64,000 nucleotides of DNA from NCBI RefSeq assembly GCF_020520425.1, contig NC_079488.1:30433247-30497246 (forward strand). The letters are read 5' to 3'. Each line of letters opens with the position of its first letter. Position 1 is the stretch's first letter. This stretch comes from Spinacia oleracea. Taxonomy: Eukaryota; Streptophyta; Magnoliopsida; Caryophyllales; Amaranthaceae. Position numbers and translations under genes: made by a program. The notes beneath the pieces were generated by a model. That model saw only the letters and a program-made list of their open reading frames with translations, did no database searches and was not told where the DNA came from. This document shows, one piece after another, positions 33,650-47,428 of the stretch.

Positions 33650-34795
33650 CAATGGATATTCGAAATCGACGGATCTTGGTTTCAGTGGGAGCTGATCGAG
33701 ATCGTCAAAAGCAAGAAATGAATACTCCGGAAACGATGATATGGATCGTATGGGAAATATAAATATTATCCAAGTCGTAGATGTTTCCAGAAACGGAAAC
33801 ATGGTACGTATCGGAAAATATTATTGGAAATGGAAATATTGCCGGAATCGGAAATATTGCCGGAAACGGAAATATTGTCAGAATCGGAAATATTATCGAA
33901 ATCGGAAAATAATTCCGAAAACGGAAATATTAAATATTTGTTCGAAACGGAAACTAATTCCGGAATCGGAAATATTAAATATTGTTCGTATCGGAAATGA
34001 ATTCCGGAATCGGGAATTTAATCGAAAGCGTATCGTACGAATTAGCATCGGACGAGGCTCGCTAGACGAAGGCCCAGCACGAAGCCAGGCCGTCGCCCAG
34101 CAGGCCAAGCGCAACAAACCACACGCCAAGCCTCGACCAGGCCCAGCGCAATGCCAGGCCCAGCCTAGGCCTGTGGCGCGCGCGGAGCAGTCGTGGGCTG
34201 CGACGATCGGCTGCGAGCAAGTGCAGCTCGCGTGGGCCGCGAGGCTTGCGCGGGCTGTGCTCGTGCTCATGCTCGTGTACGGTTGTGTGCAAAACAAATC
34301 CTAAATCTATTAGAATTTGTCATATGATTAAATCCTAATCCTAATAGATAAAGTTTATTTAATAGAGTCCTAGCAGGATTCTAATTAACCTAAACTAGTA
34401 TTCTAATAGGATTATAAGTCCTTTTCCATAACTCTATAAATAGGGGCCTAGGGTCACAAATTTATACACAACATTGAAGTATTCAAAGGTAAGATTTTGA
34501 AGCAAAATCAGCCAAACACTTGCAACCTATTTAGCCGAAAATCCTAGGAACCTTAAGGGCGATTCTAGTTGGTCAAGCTTAAGGCGGATCCGGACGTGCT
34601 GTGGACTATCTTCGGAGGGACGACACTTGGAGTCCTAAAGACTTGTTCTTGTTCGGTTCGGGCGCAGCTAGGGAAGGCACGCTACAAAGTGTATGCATCT
34701 GAATTATGCTAAATGATTATGTGTAAATAATATGTTTCCTGACATTAAGGTTTTCCGCATGATTTATGTTTTGTCATATGTATCATAACCTAACA
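33650..34795 (+). repeat. 5'-truncated LTR of a Copia-like element
   Basis: Matches the 3' LTR at about 42442-43624 and ends ATAACCTAACA, followed by a primer-binding site (TGGTATCACGAGCC at 34797). The first ~240 bases present in the 3' LTR are missing; the join to the gypsy sequence shares only ATGG. The LTR contains many CGGAAATATT-type units (33780-34020), then a GC-rich patch (34050-34280) with open frames on both strands that I consider artefacts. A TATA-like CTCTATAAATAGGGG at 34433 could be the LTR promoter. Confidence 0.75.
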
Positions 34796-37700
34796 GTGGT
34801 ATCACGAGCCCCTTATTATTTACATAATCTAAATTGCATGACATGGTTAAATTTTACAAATTTTCAAAGAATTAAAAGGGGTGATTAATTTTCGTAATTG
34901 TTAATTAATTGCAAATTGCGTTTATTTAATTATATGTACGCAGTTTTTTGGCAGTTTCTTTGTTACTCATCCAAATCGAGTGATTTTTGTGTCAATTCTG
35001 CATGTAAAAGGCATTCTAAAATTTTGACAAAAAGAGTATTTTTCGGCCGAACCCAGAATTCCCAAATTCGAAGCCTAACTATGACTTTTCGGAGGTTTTA
35101 GTTTTTCGAACGCAAAAGTTTGTAAATTTAAGATATTAAATTGTATATATGCGATTCTTGTTGATAAATCTTGAGTTTTTTATTGACCTACAGTATATGT
35201 TTAATAACTTTGAATACCTAGACTTGTTAATTATACAACCTAATTTGTAATTATGATTAATTTGTTGAAATTCGAATAATTTAGAATTGATTTGTTTTTC
35301 ATAATTAATTAATAATTTAATTAAGGTATCCATGATTAAAATCCACCATAAAAATTGTTAATTTATGTTAAATTTTAAATTTTTATGACCTAGATTTGAA
35401 TCCATGTTAATCGGAAATTAATTAATTAATAAATTTTCGATTTTTCGCCCTAAAATTATGAAATTAATATGTTTTATTAATTTGTCATTAGTTTTGAATA
35501 AAAAATTTTAAATTTTTTAAAAAACGCCCATTAATGTTGCACGCACAAAGCAATGGAAGCTAGATGTTACCCTTAAGGGGTGTTGTATAGTGCGGGCACG
35601 CGACGACGAGCAAGGGAGCTCGTCGCCCGTGCGGTACGAATGCAGCGAGCAACCAAGCATATGGCGCGCGCCCGAGGCAAGGGAGCCTGGGCGTGTGTGC
35701 TGTGTGCTTTGTGCTATGGGCGAAGGTCGATGGGCGTGGCACATGACGAGGCGCGAGGGCGAGAGCTGGGTCGCCCAGCGATCGCTGCTCCGCGCACCAA
35801 GGAGCGCTGCCTCGCCACGAGGGTTGCTGCGATGCATGCGGGTAAGCAAGCTGCGCGCAAGCGTGGCTTGGCTTGCTGCGTTTGCGCGTGGCTTCTGCTA
35901 CGATGTGCCATGGGTGTGCGATCGGTCGTGCACACGATGGGGCTTGGGCGCAAGCCCAAGTGCTCGTCGTGTTACGATTGAGTCGTTTTGAATTTTAATT
36001 TGAGATTTTCAGTTCGGAAATAATTTTAATAAATTTTAAAATTAATAATTTAAATTTTTTTCTCGGATTTTAATTTTGAATATTATAATTATTATAAATT
36101 TTAATTTATACTAATTATTTTACTAAAATTAAACCTTGAATTAATTTAAATTCATTTAATTCAAGTGAAAAATAAATTAAATAAATGGATTCGACTATAA
36201 TTTTATATGAGCTTTAAATTTTAATTAAACTTGTATGTTTCCAGTTAGACTAGAAATACATTTTTATGTTTAAATTTAGTAAAGCATATAAAGTTATTGG
36301 TTTAAGTGGGAGCAATTTTAGTCATAAACTCTTGATTAGGTCTACAAATCCTTTAAGGTTAAACAACTTGATTAGAATTAATAAGGAATGAATAATTGGT
36401 AGATTATTGGTGCCCTTGATTAATTGCTGCAAATATTTATGTGATGCATAACGTGTTTTACTAACCAGCTATGTGGGCCATTCATGATAATGAATGGGTG
36501 AATGGTATATATTATATATGTACTATTTTGCAGGTTATGAAGTGACTAGTATGGCCCAAATAGGATAGAAAATATGGTCTGCGTACCATTAATTTGAATG
36601 TAATTGGTCTAATGCACCAAATTTGTTTTTTAATTCAAATATGGTCTGCGTACCATCAAATAGTTGTAATTAGTTTAATTATAGCTGATCCTATTTGGAG
36701 AAAATGGCGCCTCCCACGGTGAAATTCTAGACGGAGTTTCCAATCCATTTTCAAGACGGACTTTGAAGTTGAAGCTTCAGGATGAAGTCGGGCCATACTA
36801 GATCACATTTATCTTATGCATGCTTTAAGTTATTTATTGCTTTTAAATATGTCTTAAATATGCATGAGATTGAAGCTTGATTATGTTGCATGATTAAGGA
36901 TTTTAGTTCACTTAAAATCTAACCAACATAGTAAGAGCCTTAAGTTCCAAACATAAAAATTGAGTTAAAAGGTGCCATGCCAAAATAACACTTACTTGGA
37001 TAACCTTTACATCAATCTAGTAATAGTTTTATGCTCAGCGAGGTGTTACTTATTGATCCTAAAGGGGTAAGGTACACAAATAATTGTGAGTACATGTTAG
37101 TTTTGGTGAAACTCAACGATATAAGTAAGGAGTCCTTTTATGTCGTGGAAAAATTGATAGGTTTACCTAATAAGCTCTTAGACGTACCTATTAACCAAGA
37201 GTAGTTTCTAGACTATTAGCAAAAGGCTTTTGCTTACCTAAAAGTTTTTAGAATTGAGTCTAAATACATAATGTGCTTAAATCTTCAATGGTTTTTAGGG
37301 TCTTGGAATCATTTTATTCACACCTGCCGGAATAATAAATTCGAATAAAATGCTAATAACTTGTTTGAATTGCATGATTGCTTTAATTTTCAAGTTATTA
37401 TTCATGATAAATGTTTAGACTTTGCATGCTTCAATGTATGTTTTAATCATTGTTTATAATTAAATATCTTGCACTGCAGTAAATCCTTTTAGAAAGGTAA
37501 CAGTAAATTTCCTCGATTGGTAGTGAATCCAAGAACGATTCACGGAAATGAGAGAAAGTGAGCAATTTAAAATGTACGTTTCTTATATCGACTTTTATGG
37601 TTGTTTTCGAGTATCAAAGTCGAATGGCAAACCGATTGGTGCTTGTGAATTCAAAATACAATGTAGTTTTGAGATCATAAAGCATTGAGTTTAAACGCTC

Positions 37701-40700
37701 AGCTTTACCAATGGTTAACAACCTAAAAATCTTTTTCCATTTAATTCTCGAATGAGTCTAGACCCTAGACATTCGAATAGATCGATGCTTAGAGAATTTT
37801 AGAAGCTTCTGGTAAGATCATCTAGTTGAAGCAAACATTCAACATAAATAAAATGGTAAGAACTTTGTCGAAGTGACATTGGACATGTCTAAACAAAGTA
37901 TAAAAGTCAACACTAGAGAATTCAATTCTTAAGACTATAAGAAAGGGTACAAGAAATAGGAAAACAAAGGAACAAATGAAAGGAATTTACAATTCCGTTT
38001 CTACCTATAAGTTTATGTTTAAAGAGAAGTGACCTAGCAATCAAACTTCCTTGGTATCACATACCGCTTGAGGTTCTTACTTCGGTAATAACTCAAACAA
38101 TGGAAGCTAGGCTACACTAATGGCCTACAAGTGGGAAATGAAGAATGGCAATGCTGCATTAGTTGTAGGGTCATCTAGTTTGTTCTTAAGTCCTTTCAAG
38201 GCTGGAACTTAATGGCTATTTTGTTCCATAATCAGCATACCTAAATTTTTGCTTCAAGCACAGAAAGACTCGCATTCAAGAAAAACAAAAACAATGTTTG
38301 TTTGTTTATTTGAATGAAATGGACATTACGAGTTGAGTCAATATGCTTAATTAAAACAAACAAATCTTTAACAATAAGAACTTTACTAGGTTCAAACCAA
38401 CCCCTTGATTTGAGTTCCACTAATCTTTGGCATTGTTGCTTAGACCATATTAACAAGTCAACGTTCTAAAGCTCTATTTTGATGGACTTTTGAAAGTTGG
38501 TTGATTTCTAGATCAATTCAAGACAAGCTAGTCTTACTTGTTGAAAGTAACAAAAGATATGAACTATTGTTAGAACGCCTAGACAATAGAATTCAAAGCT
38601 AAAGAAAGGTTTTATAACTTTATTATTTCACACAGATTTGAGTGAATATAGGTTTATTTACTCAATGTGATATAAGTTTGAATCTGTTTGGCTAGTTCAA
38701 AGATTCAGAATTATAAATCCCACTTGGCAAGAAATCATAAAGATCTAGGATAGATCATGTGGATGATTACTTGAGACCGAAAATGATCATCAATGATTGT
38801 GTGTTGTAATTTCACGATCTAGCTCCATAAGATATGGCATATCTACGTTGGAATGATCAAAGTTTATTAGTATTTTATTCGATCAATGATCATAAACATT
38901 TTTCCTATAATTTCTAAAACAAAATGCTCAACTACGACCAAACTAAACTAAATTCGTCAAAGCTATTGAAAAGTAATTGCAGAATATCTTTTCAAAAAAT
39001 ATATATCTAAAGACTTGCTAAACTCAGTGGGAGCTTAGCGTTTGTTATTCAACAAACTAAGGCCCAAGAATAGATATATGTTTCATTGTGATTTATTCAA
39101 ATGAGACACAAGGGTATTGTTTCTACAACGAATTTTTGAAAACATAATGTTTGTTTGCTCGAAATAATGTCCTTTTGGAGATTCGTTTCCAAAATGACAA
39201 GTGGGAGAAAATAGACCTCGAAAGTCTTCGAGGCGAACAACAAACATAAACTGACATTTCGGAGGCTTTTCGAAGTTCTTCAGAAAATCCGAACACGTAT
39301 TCTTTAAGGACTTTAGAAGTGGCTTTAAAGAATAGAAATCTCTTAGAAGACTTTACAAGTGCTTCAAGGAGAACAGAATATTCAAAGAACTTTCAAGTGT
39401 CTGTTGATATTCTATCGTTTGATGTTCTATACCCTAGTAGGCATAGAGTTCAAGTCACTGAAACTATGATATTCTTCTATTAGATAGTGAAGAAACATGG
39501 AGTTCAGGTCACTATACAATTCTTCTATTAGATAGTGAAGAAACCTACAACTTACAGTCAAACTATTATCATGTAGATTAATGAGTTTGTGACTTGTAAT
39601 AAAGCTATGCCGAACCCTAGATTCCCTAAAATGGTTAGAGGCCGTATATAGACTTAATGTTTAATTGTTTAAAGGCCATAAAAACATACTCAATGTTCTG
39701 ATGACAAATTTGAAATTTTGTTGATTTGCAAGAATGATTTATATCTATTGGTTGCAAATTGGTTTTAAGGATAAAAACCATCAAACATGGAAATGTGTTC
39801 AGAACACAAAGCTAGATTAGTTGCTAAAGGTTACAAGCAAATTGACGGCGTGGATTGTGTTGAAACCTCATGCATAATCGTAATGCTTAAGTCTATAATT
39901 CAAGCAATGATTGCATATTGGTACATATGGCAATTGGATGATAGAAACGAATTCCTCAATCAAATGTTGGAAGAAACTATGTACATGGTATGTCATAGGA
40001 TTTGTGGATCCAAATAAATAATTGAAAAGGAAAGCTAGCTTATGAAATCTAAGTACAGATTTAAGCAAGCAAATTGGGAATGAAAACTGTATTTTAGTGA
40101 AACTAATAAGTATTTTAGTTTCATAAAATGTACATGATTCTTATAGATATATAAGAAGTTTAGTGGGAGTACATGAAACTTAATTGGTCCTATGTGTATC
40201 ACACACATATCTCTCTATTGTGAAATAACATTAAAATGCTAATAACTTAGATTTGAAATTCTTCATCAATGATGGACCATGGCGAAACTTAGTACATACT
40301 GGGTATTAAGATCTATTTACAAAGATCTTATGATATTGTTTTGGATTAAGTAATGGCATTTACTAAATCAAACACGAAAGACTCCATTGGAGATATTCGA
40401 TCCATATGAATAAATCTAAGTAATGAATGTTTGAACTATGTATAAGCATTTACTAAGTTAAACATCAAAGGATCTAAGTGAGATTCTTAACCTATATTAT
40501 ATGTCAAAGAATTTAGCTGGATTTAGTATCTACTGAAACTAGAATGAGCTAAAGTTACATGAATAGAATTCAATTGGGAATTATTCTGCAAAAGAATTTA
40601 TCATGTATGATATAATATGAGGATCGCCAAAAACGTATCGTATGACTTTAGGCATGACGAACATATACCAATCTCTATTGATCTAAGTGAAGATCAACTA

Positions 40701-42203
40701 GATTGAGATCAAGAATACTTATGGTACTTGAAAAGGTACATAGGAATAATTCTTGATTCAAGGAAATAAATATATGCTAAATATTGATGCTACACGCATA
40801 AACATTGGTAAAGGATCAAGCAAGATCCCTTTGGAGTTAACCATTGGCAAGAACGAGCTATAGAGCATCGTGTTTTGAAATGGCAACATGGATCGGAGAC
40901 CACGAGTTGTTGCGTGGGAAATTAAATATTAATTTCTATGTTCTAAGATACAGCTGGAAAGTCTTCCATATATCTGTGAACTGCTTGGATAAGTAAATCC
41001 AACCAAAGCATCACTAACAACCTATACAGTTGAAGTAAAAGTACTTATTGCCTAAGAATCAATAAAACAAGGTTGTTTATGTTAAAGAGTTCTTCACTGA
41101 ACTTGGGTAGATCACCTATCTGTTGAGTTAATGGTTCTTCATTGCAAAATGCGTAGAACCACTAATGGAGCAAGAAAGACTAGATCACAAAATAAACATA
41201 CTCAAAAGATCTTATCATCTATCTCGAAGAACATTCGATGAAAATGATATTAAGATTGGCAAAGCATGATAACTAAACCTATGCAACAAGTGAGAAACAA
41301 CACTCACATTGTGGCACTGGAAATCAAGCATAGCTTTGAATTCCATGAACTGTTTTAAATATGGGTTAGAGGCCCATGGTTGTAAAACATTGGGATTGAA
41401 CATTTATCATATATGAAATGCATTTTCATATTCCATTTAATCTTGGTTTAGTATTAAATGATGAGTACCTTCAAATTTGACGATATATTCAAGATAGACT
41501 GTCAGGACCAGTCCTGTGACTAAGAAATGTCTATCAAGTGAACTTGAATGTCAAACGTTGAAAATGGTCCCTGGTCGGAGTTTTATATAAGGTGGACTCA
41601 TAGAAAATGTTAGACGACTAGAATGCAAGATGACTAGTAGTTCTGTTTCTTGAACTATGTAGACATGGCAATGTCATAATCATTTGCATAAATACTTACT
41701 TTGGGAAGACTAGTATCGGACAGACCTATGAAACTTTACTGTAAGAGATGAAAATCTGTCATAAGTAAATTTCATTAAAATTATTAGACACTAATCCTCA
41801 ATACCTGAGTGATTTGAGATTACTTGTTTGAGAACTGCTTACTTTGACGTTGACCAACCGTCGCACCGTAAAAGGAGGCTATAAAGGTAACGCTCAGGTA
41901 ATCACCTATCAAACGAAGTCTAATCTCAAGATCGCAAGATTGGGATTGTCCTCCCATAAATCGGGATGAGATGCTTAAAAGTTGTACAAGGCCACTCGGA
42001 GAGCTAGAAACTGTAAAATGCATGGCCGTGCTCAGATGAATCATAGGCTATGATTATCTGTTTATTTGATCAGTTGAACTCTGAAACCGAGAAACACCTC
42101 TGGACGTAATAAGGATGACAACTCTTACCTTATGTTAAAGAGCAAGCATCGAGCGACAAAGGAATTAGGAAATGCACACTTGTCCTTAAGGACAAGTGGG
42201 AGA
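34796..42203 (+). mobile_element. Degenerate Copia-like internal region
   Basis: Over 7 kb, mostly AT-rich and without open frames. A GC-rich island lies at 35540-35980 with a perfect 8-bp hairpin (CGACGAGC ... GCTCGTCG near 35602-35623). The only protein trace is the RT remnant at 39787-40016. AAGTGGGAG at 42194-42202 is a likely polypurine tract just before the 3' LTR. The element looks like a long-dead or non-autonomous Copia derivative. Confidence 0.6.
39787..40016 (+). pseudogene. Copia reverse transcriptase remnant
   Basis: The frame contains HKARLVAKGYKQIDGVD and, after a diverged stretch, IWQLDDRNEFLNQMLEE and YMVCH. These line up with the Copia RT opening (KARLVAKGY, then the WQMDVKTAFLNG-type block holding a catalytic Asp). 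Key positions have drifted and about 75 codons remain. It identifies the surrounding element as Copia. Confidence 0.65.
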
Positions 42204-43624
42204 CTTAAGGAAATAATGCCCTTGGTCCAAGTATGCATTTAATGATAAGTCTAATAAATGCGGTTCAGTATTAATTGACAAGTTAATAATTCAGTGAGAT
42301 CAAGTGAGCTGAATGCCTAGCTAGAGGCCGCTTCAGTTCAAGTGGAATTAATGATATTAATCCACAGCTTACTCTTGACTGAACCCGTAGGGTCACACAA
42401 ATAGTACGTAAACGAATCAAGTATTTAATGGCATTAAATACTCCATCTATGGATATTCGGAATCGACGGATCTTGGTTTCAATGGGAGCTGAGATCGTCA
42501 AAAGCAAGAAATGAATACTCCGGAAACGATGATGTTGCCGGAAACGGAAATATGGATCGTATCGGAAATATAAATATTATCCAAGTCGTAGATGTTGCCG
42601 GAAACGGAAACATGGTACGTATCGGGAAATATTATTAGAAATGGAAATATTGCCGGAATCAGAAATATTGCCGGAATCGGAAATATTGCCGGAAACGGAA
42701 ATATTGTCAGAATCGGAAATATCATTTTCGAAATCGGAAAATAATTCCGGAAACGGGAATATTAAATATTTGTTCAAAACGGAAATTAATTGCGGAATCG
42801 GAAATATTAAATATTGTTCGTATCGGAATGAATTCCGGAATCGGGAATTTAATCGGAAGCGTATCGTACGAATTAGCATCGGACGAGGCTCGCTAGACGA
42901 AGGCCCAGCACGAAGCCAGGCCGTCGCCCAGCAGGCCAAGCGCAACAAACCACACGCCAAGCCTCGACCAGGCCCAGCGCAATGTCAGGCCCAGGCAAGG
43001 CCTGTGGCGCGCGCGGAGCAGTCGTGGGCTGAGACGATGGGCTGCGAGCAAGTGTAGCTCGCGTGGGCCGCGAGTCTTGCGCGGGCTGTGCTCGTGCTCA
43101 TGCTCGTGTACGGTTGTGTGCAAAACAAATCCTAAAGCTATTAGAATTTTTCATATGATTAAATCCTAATCCTAATAGATAAAGTTTATTTAATAGAGTC
43201 CTAGCATGATTCTAATTAACCTAAACTAGTATTCTAATAGGATTATAAGTCCTTTTCCATAACTCTATAAATAGGGGCCTAGGGTCACAAATTTATACAC
43301 AACATTGAAGTATTCAAAGGTAAGATTTTGAAGCAAAATCAGCCAAACACTTGAAACCTATTTAGCCAAAAATCCTAGGAACCTTAAGGGCGATTCTAGT
43401 TGGCCGAGCTTAAGGCGGATCCGGACGTGCTGTGGACTATCTACGGAGGGACGACACTTGGAGTCCTAAAGACTTGTTCTTGTTCGGTTCGGGCGCAGCT
43501 AGGGAAGGCACGCTACAAAGTGTATGCATCTGAATTATGCTAAATGATTATGTGTAAATAATATGTTTCCTGGCATTAAGGTTTTCCGCATGATTTATGT
43601 TTTGTCATATGTATCATAACCTAA
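42203..43624 (+). repeat. 3' LTR of the Copia-like element
   Basis: About 1.42 kb from the end of the polypurine tract to ATAACCTAA. It contains the same CGGAAATATT array, GC patch and CTCTATAAATAGGGG box as the 5' LTR. The terminal CA seen in the 5' copy is lost, and gypsy leader sequence (AAATTCCCCTAAAATATT) continues directly. Confidence 0.75.
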
Positions 43625-44028
43625 AAATTCCCCTAAAATATTGACGGGTTGAAATTCCCTTGAAATAATACAAAATTCAATCTCCCAGTACAAGTCCAAT
43701 TTCGAAATTCTCAATGGGTTGAAATTCCCCTAAAATAGTCCAAGGTCCAATAGGTCGAAATATTCTTTCGGCATCCCAAGTTCTAGTACAAAGAGTCAAC
43801 TTCCACAAAAGAATGAAGGCTCCTCTCAAACACTTCCAACGGGTTGCAAATCCCGAATACAAGTACAAAAATCCAAAATCCCGAATCTTCGGAGTGGCAC
43901 TTAGAGTCAAGTCTAGGTCTCATTCATTACATGCATATCATATCATGTGTCGGGAAGTTCAAGTTTTAAGGTTCAAAATCATGTGCTAAATAGGTGTTCG
44001 GACTCCTCCTCTCAGAATCCTATTCAAG

Positions 44029-46293
44029 ATGACTTCACTAGCAGTAGCTGGAGCAGAATTCTATGAACGTGTTGAGGAGGCTGAGGCCCGCATAAGGGCT
44101 CTCGAAGACAATCAAGAAACTCTTTTCCATTCTGTGGGCCCTTTTGAGGTAGAGGAAATCTTTCATAACCAGAAGCCTGTGCTCCACCCTGCGCAGCCAA
44201 GTGAAAACCCAGAGCCTGGATTACCTCAAGAAGATATTTGTGGGATATGGGCCAGCGATGATGAAGACACATATCAGGACCCTCCTATTGAAAACATCTC
44301 TGACGATGAATGCCGAGAAATTATGAGCACCGACTGGTACTTGGGCCCTAAGGCAGAAAACAGTGTTCAAGTCATGACTAGGTCCGGTCGGATTCAAGAG
44401 CCAGTCAACAGGACGACACCGGCAATTAATATCCCTCTACCCACCGAGGAGAACCCTTTGATCAAACAATTGAAGTACACTAAGGCAGAGGTTAATATTT
44501 GGCAACTCATGGCTTCCTTTGTGGACCACCGCACTACTCTAATCAATGCTCTTGTCAAGCTAAATGTCACCCCAGAAGTCACTCTTGACGAGTTAATCGG
44601 GTTGCTTAAAAATCTGGAAGAAGGAATCACCTTTACAAATGAAGACTTCCCACCTGAGGGGGCAGGCCATCACAAGGCCCTCTATCTGACTGTTGAATAC
44701 AAAGACAAAATCATTCCCATGACTCTAGTGGACAATGGGTCAGCCATCAACGTGTGTCCTCTTCGCACTGCTGAAAATTTGGGTTTCACCCCTAGTGACT
44801 TTTCTAGTTCCTCCCAAGGTGTTCGTGCCTATGACAACACTCGTCGGGAAGCAATGGGAACTCTCACTCTACTACTCCGCACAGGACCAATCGAGCGCAA
44901 AGTAAGCTTTCAAGTGCTCAACATCAAAGCAAGTTTCAATCTCCTGTTGGGGAGACCTTGGATCCATGACCTCAAAGCAGTGCCATCCTCACTCCATCAG
45001 AAAGTCTGAATGGAGGTCCAAGGAAATGTCATTACCCTGCATGCGTCCCATCCGAGGACCAAGATAGCTGACAAAGCTCTGATACTAATCGAACATGATG
45101 ACAATGATGAAGAACTTTGGGGATTCATTGCTGAAGTCAGAGCCATCAAGTCCAAAATGAATCCCATGGCAAAGCGCATGATGATCAAGCGTGGGCGCTT
45201 CTTGGGCACTACTCTGCCACCGCCTACCGAATCTCCTTTCAAGGCCCAAGGACAAACTAACTGTTGCGGTCTGGGATACAAGCCAACTAAGTTCGATGAC
45301 AGGCAGCAAAAGGCTAAGCTAAAGGCCCGTCGAGCTGGCAATGATCAATTCAAAATATCTCCTCATCAACTTACACTCAATGGGAAATTCGTAAAAGAAG
45401 GAGAGGATGACCTATACTTAGACTTCCCAGAGCCTTTCTATGAATCTTCAGAGGGGATCCTTTACCCCGGATTCGAGATCTTTCAAGATTGTCACTTTCG
45501 AGAGGATGCTCCTCCGATACAAGACAAGGCTACCCCTGAATGCCTTGATTCGTCAGCTTTCGGTCTACTGTTTGGCCAGGAAATAACCCCAACCATTTTC
45601 GTAGACACCATGGTTCAGATGATCACTCAAATCGAAGACTTCGACCCATCTAAGCTAATTACTCCAAGTGAGAAGATGGTCAAGGGCTAGAGAAAGTCTC
45701 TCAAGATATGTGCTCCAAATGGCAAGATGTTCAAGATTACTGTGGGCGAAGGATCTATGATGAGCGAGTCCGAGTCGGAGGATGAGTCTGGATCTGAGTC
45801 TAGCAATGAGTCTAACAGTCTAGAACTAGAGTCTTGCATCAATCAAGAGCCTCTAAAGGCCGAGCTTCAAGTCAAAACAATCGATGTAATGATTGCTGAT
45901 TTCAATAACACTTCAATTTCTACTTACTCTTCGAGTTCTAATTCAAAACACAATCCTAATTCAAACAACTTTGCTTCACAAGAAACTGACTTAGAAATTC
46001 TAAAAGCTATCGAAAATCATGAAAACAGGACGCCCATAATTGAGGAAACAGAAAAAATTAACCTTTCTAACAACAGTGATTCAAAGCTAGTTCAGATTGG
46101 TTTAACTCTATCTCAAGCAGAGCGGGATAATCTTATCAAGCTACTTTCAGAGTACATATACGTCTTCGCACGGTCCTATCATGATATGCCAGGGGTTGAT
46201 CCAAGCGTCGGTCAGCATACAATTCCTCTTATTCCAGGTTCAAAGCCCATCAAGCAGAAACTCCGTCGCATGAAACCGGACGTTTTCCTCTAA
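44029..46293 (+). pseudogene. Ty3-gypsy gag-protease region with point stops
   Basis: One reading frame runs from MTSLAVAGAEFYERV (44029) through 46293, closed only by TGA at 45007, TAG at 45688 and TAA at 46291. An early coiled-coil-like segment (VEEAEARIRALEDNQETL) is followed at residue ~235 by the aspartic protease site LVDNGSAINVCPL, and by LLGRPWIHDL at its end. DNGSA is the form found in Tat/Ogre elements. The part after 45727 is acidic and Ser-rich, then reaches the RT entry (GVDPSVGQHTIPLIP, KQKLRRMKPDV). The stops look like single-base changes in an otherwise open frame. Confidence 0.8.
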
Positions 46294-47428
46294 ATTCAAG
46301 AAGAGGTCTCCAAGCAGCTAGAGGTCGAGTTTATTCGAGAAGCAAAGTATCCAGAATGGATTGCAAATGTCATCCCAGTGCCAAAGAAGGATGGCAAAGT
46401 ACGAATATGTGTGGACTACAGAGATCTTAACAGGGCCAACCCTAAAGATGGTTTTCCATTACCCCACATCGACATCCTGGTCGACAACACCGTAAATCAT
46501 GCCTTACTCTCTTTAAGGGACGGGTATGCAGGCTACAATCAAATTCCCATGGCAGAGGAGGACATGGAGAAGACAACCTTCATCACTTAGTGGGGTACAT
46601 ATTGCTATACAGTTATGCCGTTCGAACTGAAGAACGCAGGAGAAACCTATCAAAGAACAACCACAGCCATCATGAGCGATATGATTCACAGGGAAATTGA
46701 GGTATATGTCGACGACATGATTGTCAAATCCAAAGAGACACGAGCATACCTCAGTACTTCGAAAGTTTTTCAACAGGCTCAGGCAATACAACATGAGGCT
46801 CAATCCGCAAAAGTGTGCATTCGGGGTAACGTCAGGCAAGTTACTCGGATATGTTATCAGCTCTCGGGGCATAGAGGCTGATCCTTCAAAAATCAAAGCA
46901 ATACTCGAGATGCAACCACCAACGAATGAAAAGGAAATTCGGGGTTTTCTCGGCAGACTACAATATATCAGTAGGTTCATTTCAAGACTCACAATGATCT
47001 GTGAACCGGTATTTCGAAAGCTCCGAAAAAGCAAGCCCAAAGTGTGGGATGACGATTGTCAGCATGCATTTGACGCTATCAAGGATTACCTTTCCAACCC
47101 ACCAGTACTAAAGCCAGCCATACCAGGGATTCCCCTCAGGCTCTACCTCACAACCACAAATCTAGCAGTAGGGGCTATGCTCGCCCAGGAAGTTGAAGGC
47201 AAGGAGAACGCCGTATACTACATAAGCAAAAAACTGATCGAGTACGAGACCAAGTACACTCAGCTCGGGAAACTCAGCATCGTCTTGGTTTGGGCCACAA
47301 AGAAACTACGGCACTACATGCTCTCCCATACAGTACATGTGATCAGCAAAGCCGATCCTCTCACGTATCTATTCGAAAAACCAGCTCTCAACAGACGGTT
47401 GTCCAGGTGGTTGGTCATGTTAGCATAA
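46294..47428 (+). pseudogene. Ty3-gypsy reverse transcriptase and first RNase H
   Basis: Continues in the same frame as the protease. PVPKKDGKVRICVDYRDLN and PLPHIDILVDN are standard gypsy RT blocks. TAG at 46588 interrupts FIT-WGTYCYTVMPF, and YVDDMIVKS (46705) is the intact catalytic motif. One frameshift near 46750 leads to the second frame (RLNPQKCAFGV, GFLGRLQYISRF), the RNase H (KENAVYYISKKL, YETKYTQLGK), and a TAA at 47426. Confidence 0.85.

Noticed and set aside
33741-34304. 187-codon frame in the LTR and its counterpart at 42641
   Set aside because: It is made of repeated CGGAAATATT-type units and a GC patch. The two LTR copies do not keep the same frame.
35580-35991. Overlapping long open frames on both strands in a GC-rich patch
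   Set aside because: High GC removes stop codons in several frames at once. The residues are low-complexity (Arg, Ala, Cys) with no domain, and the patch lies within a dead retroelement.
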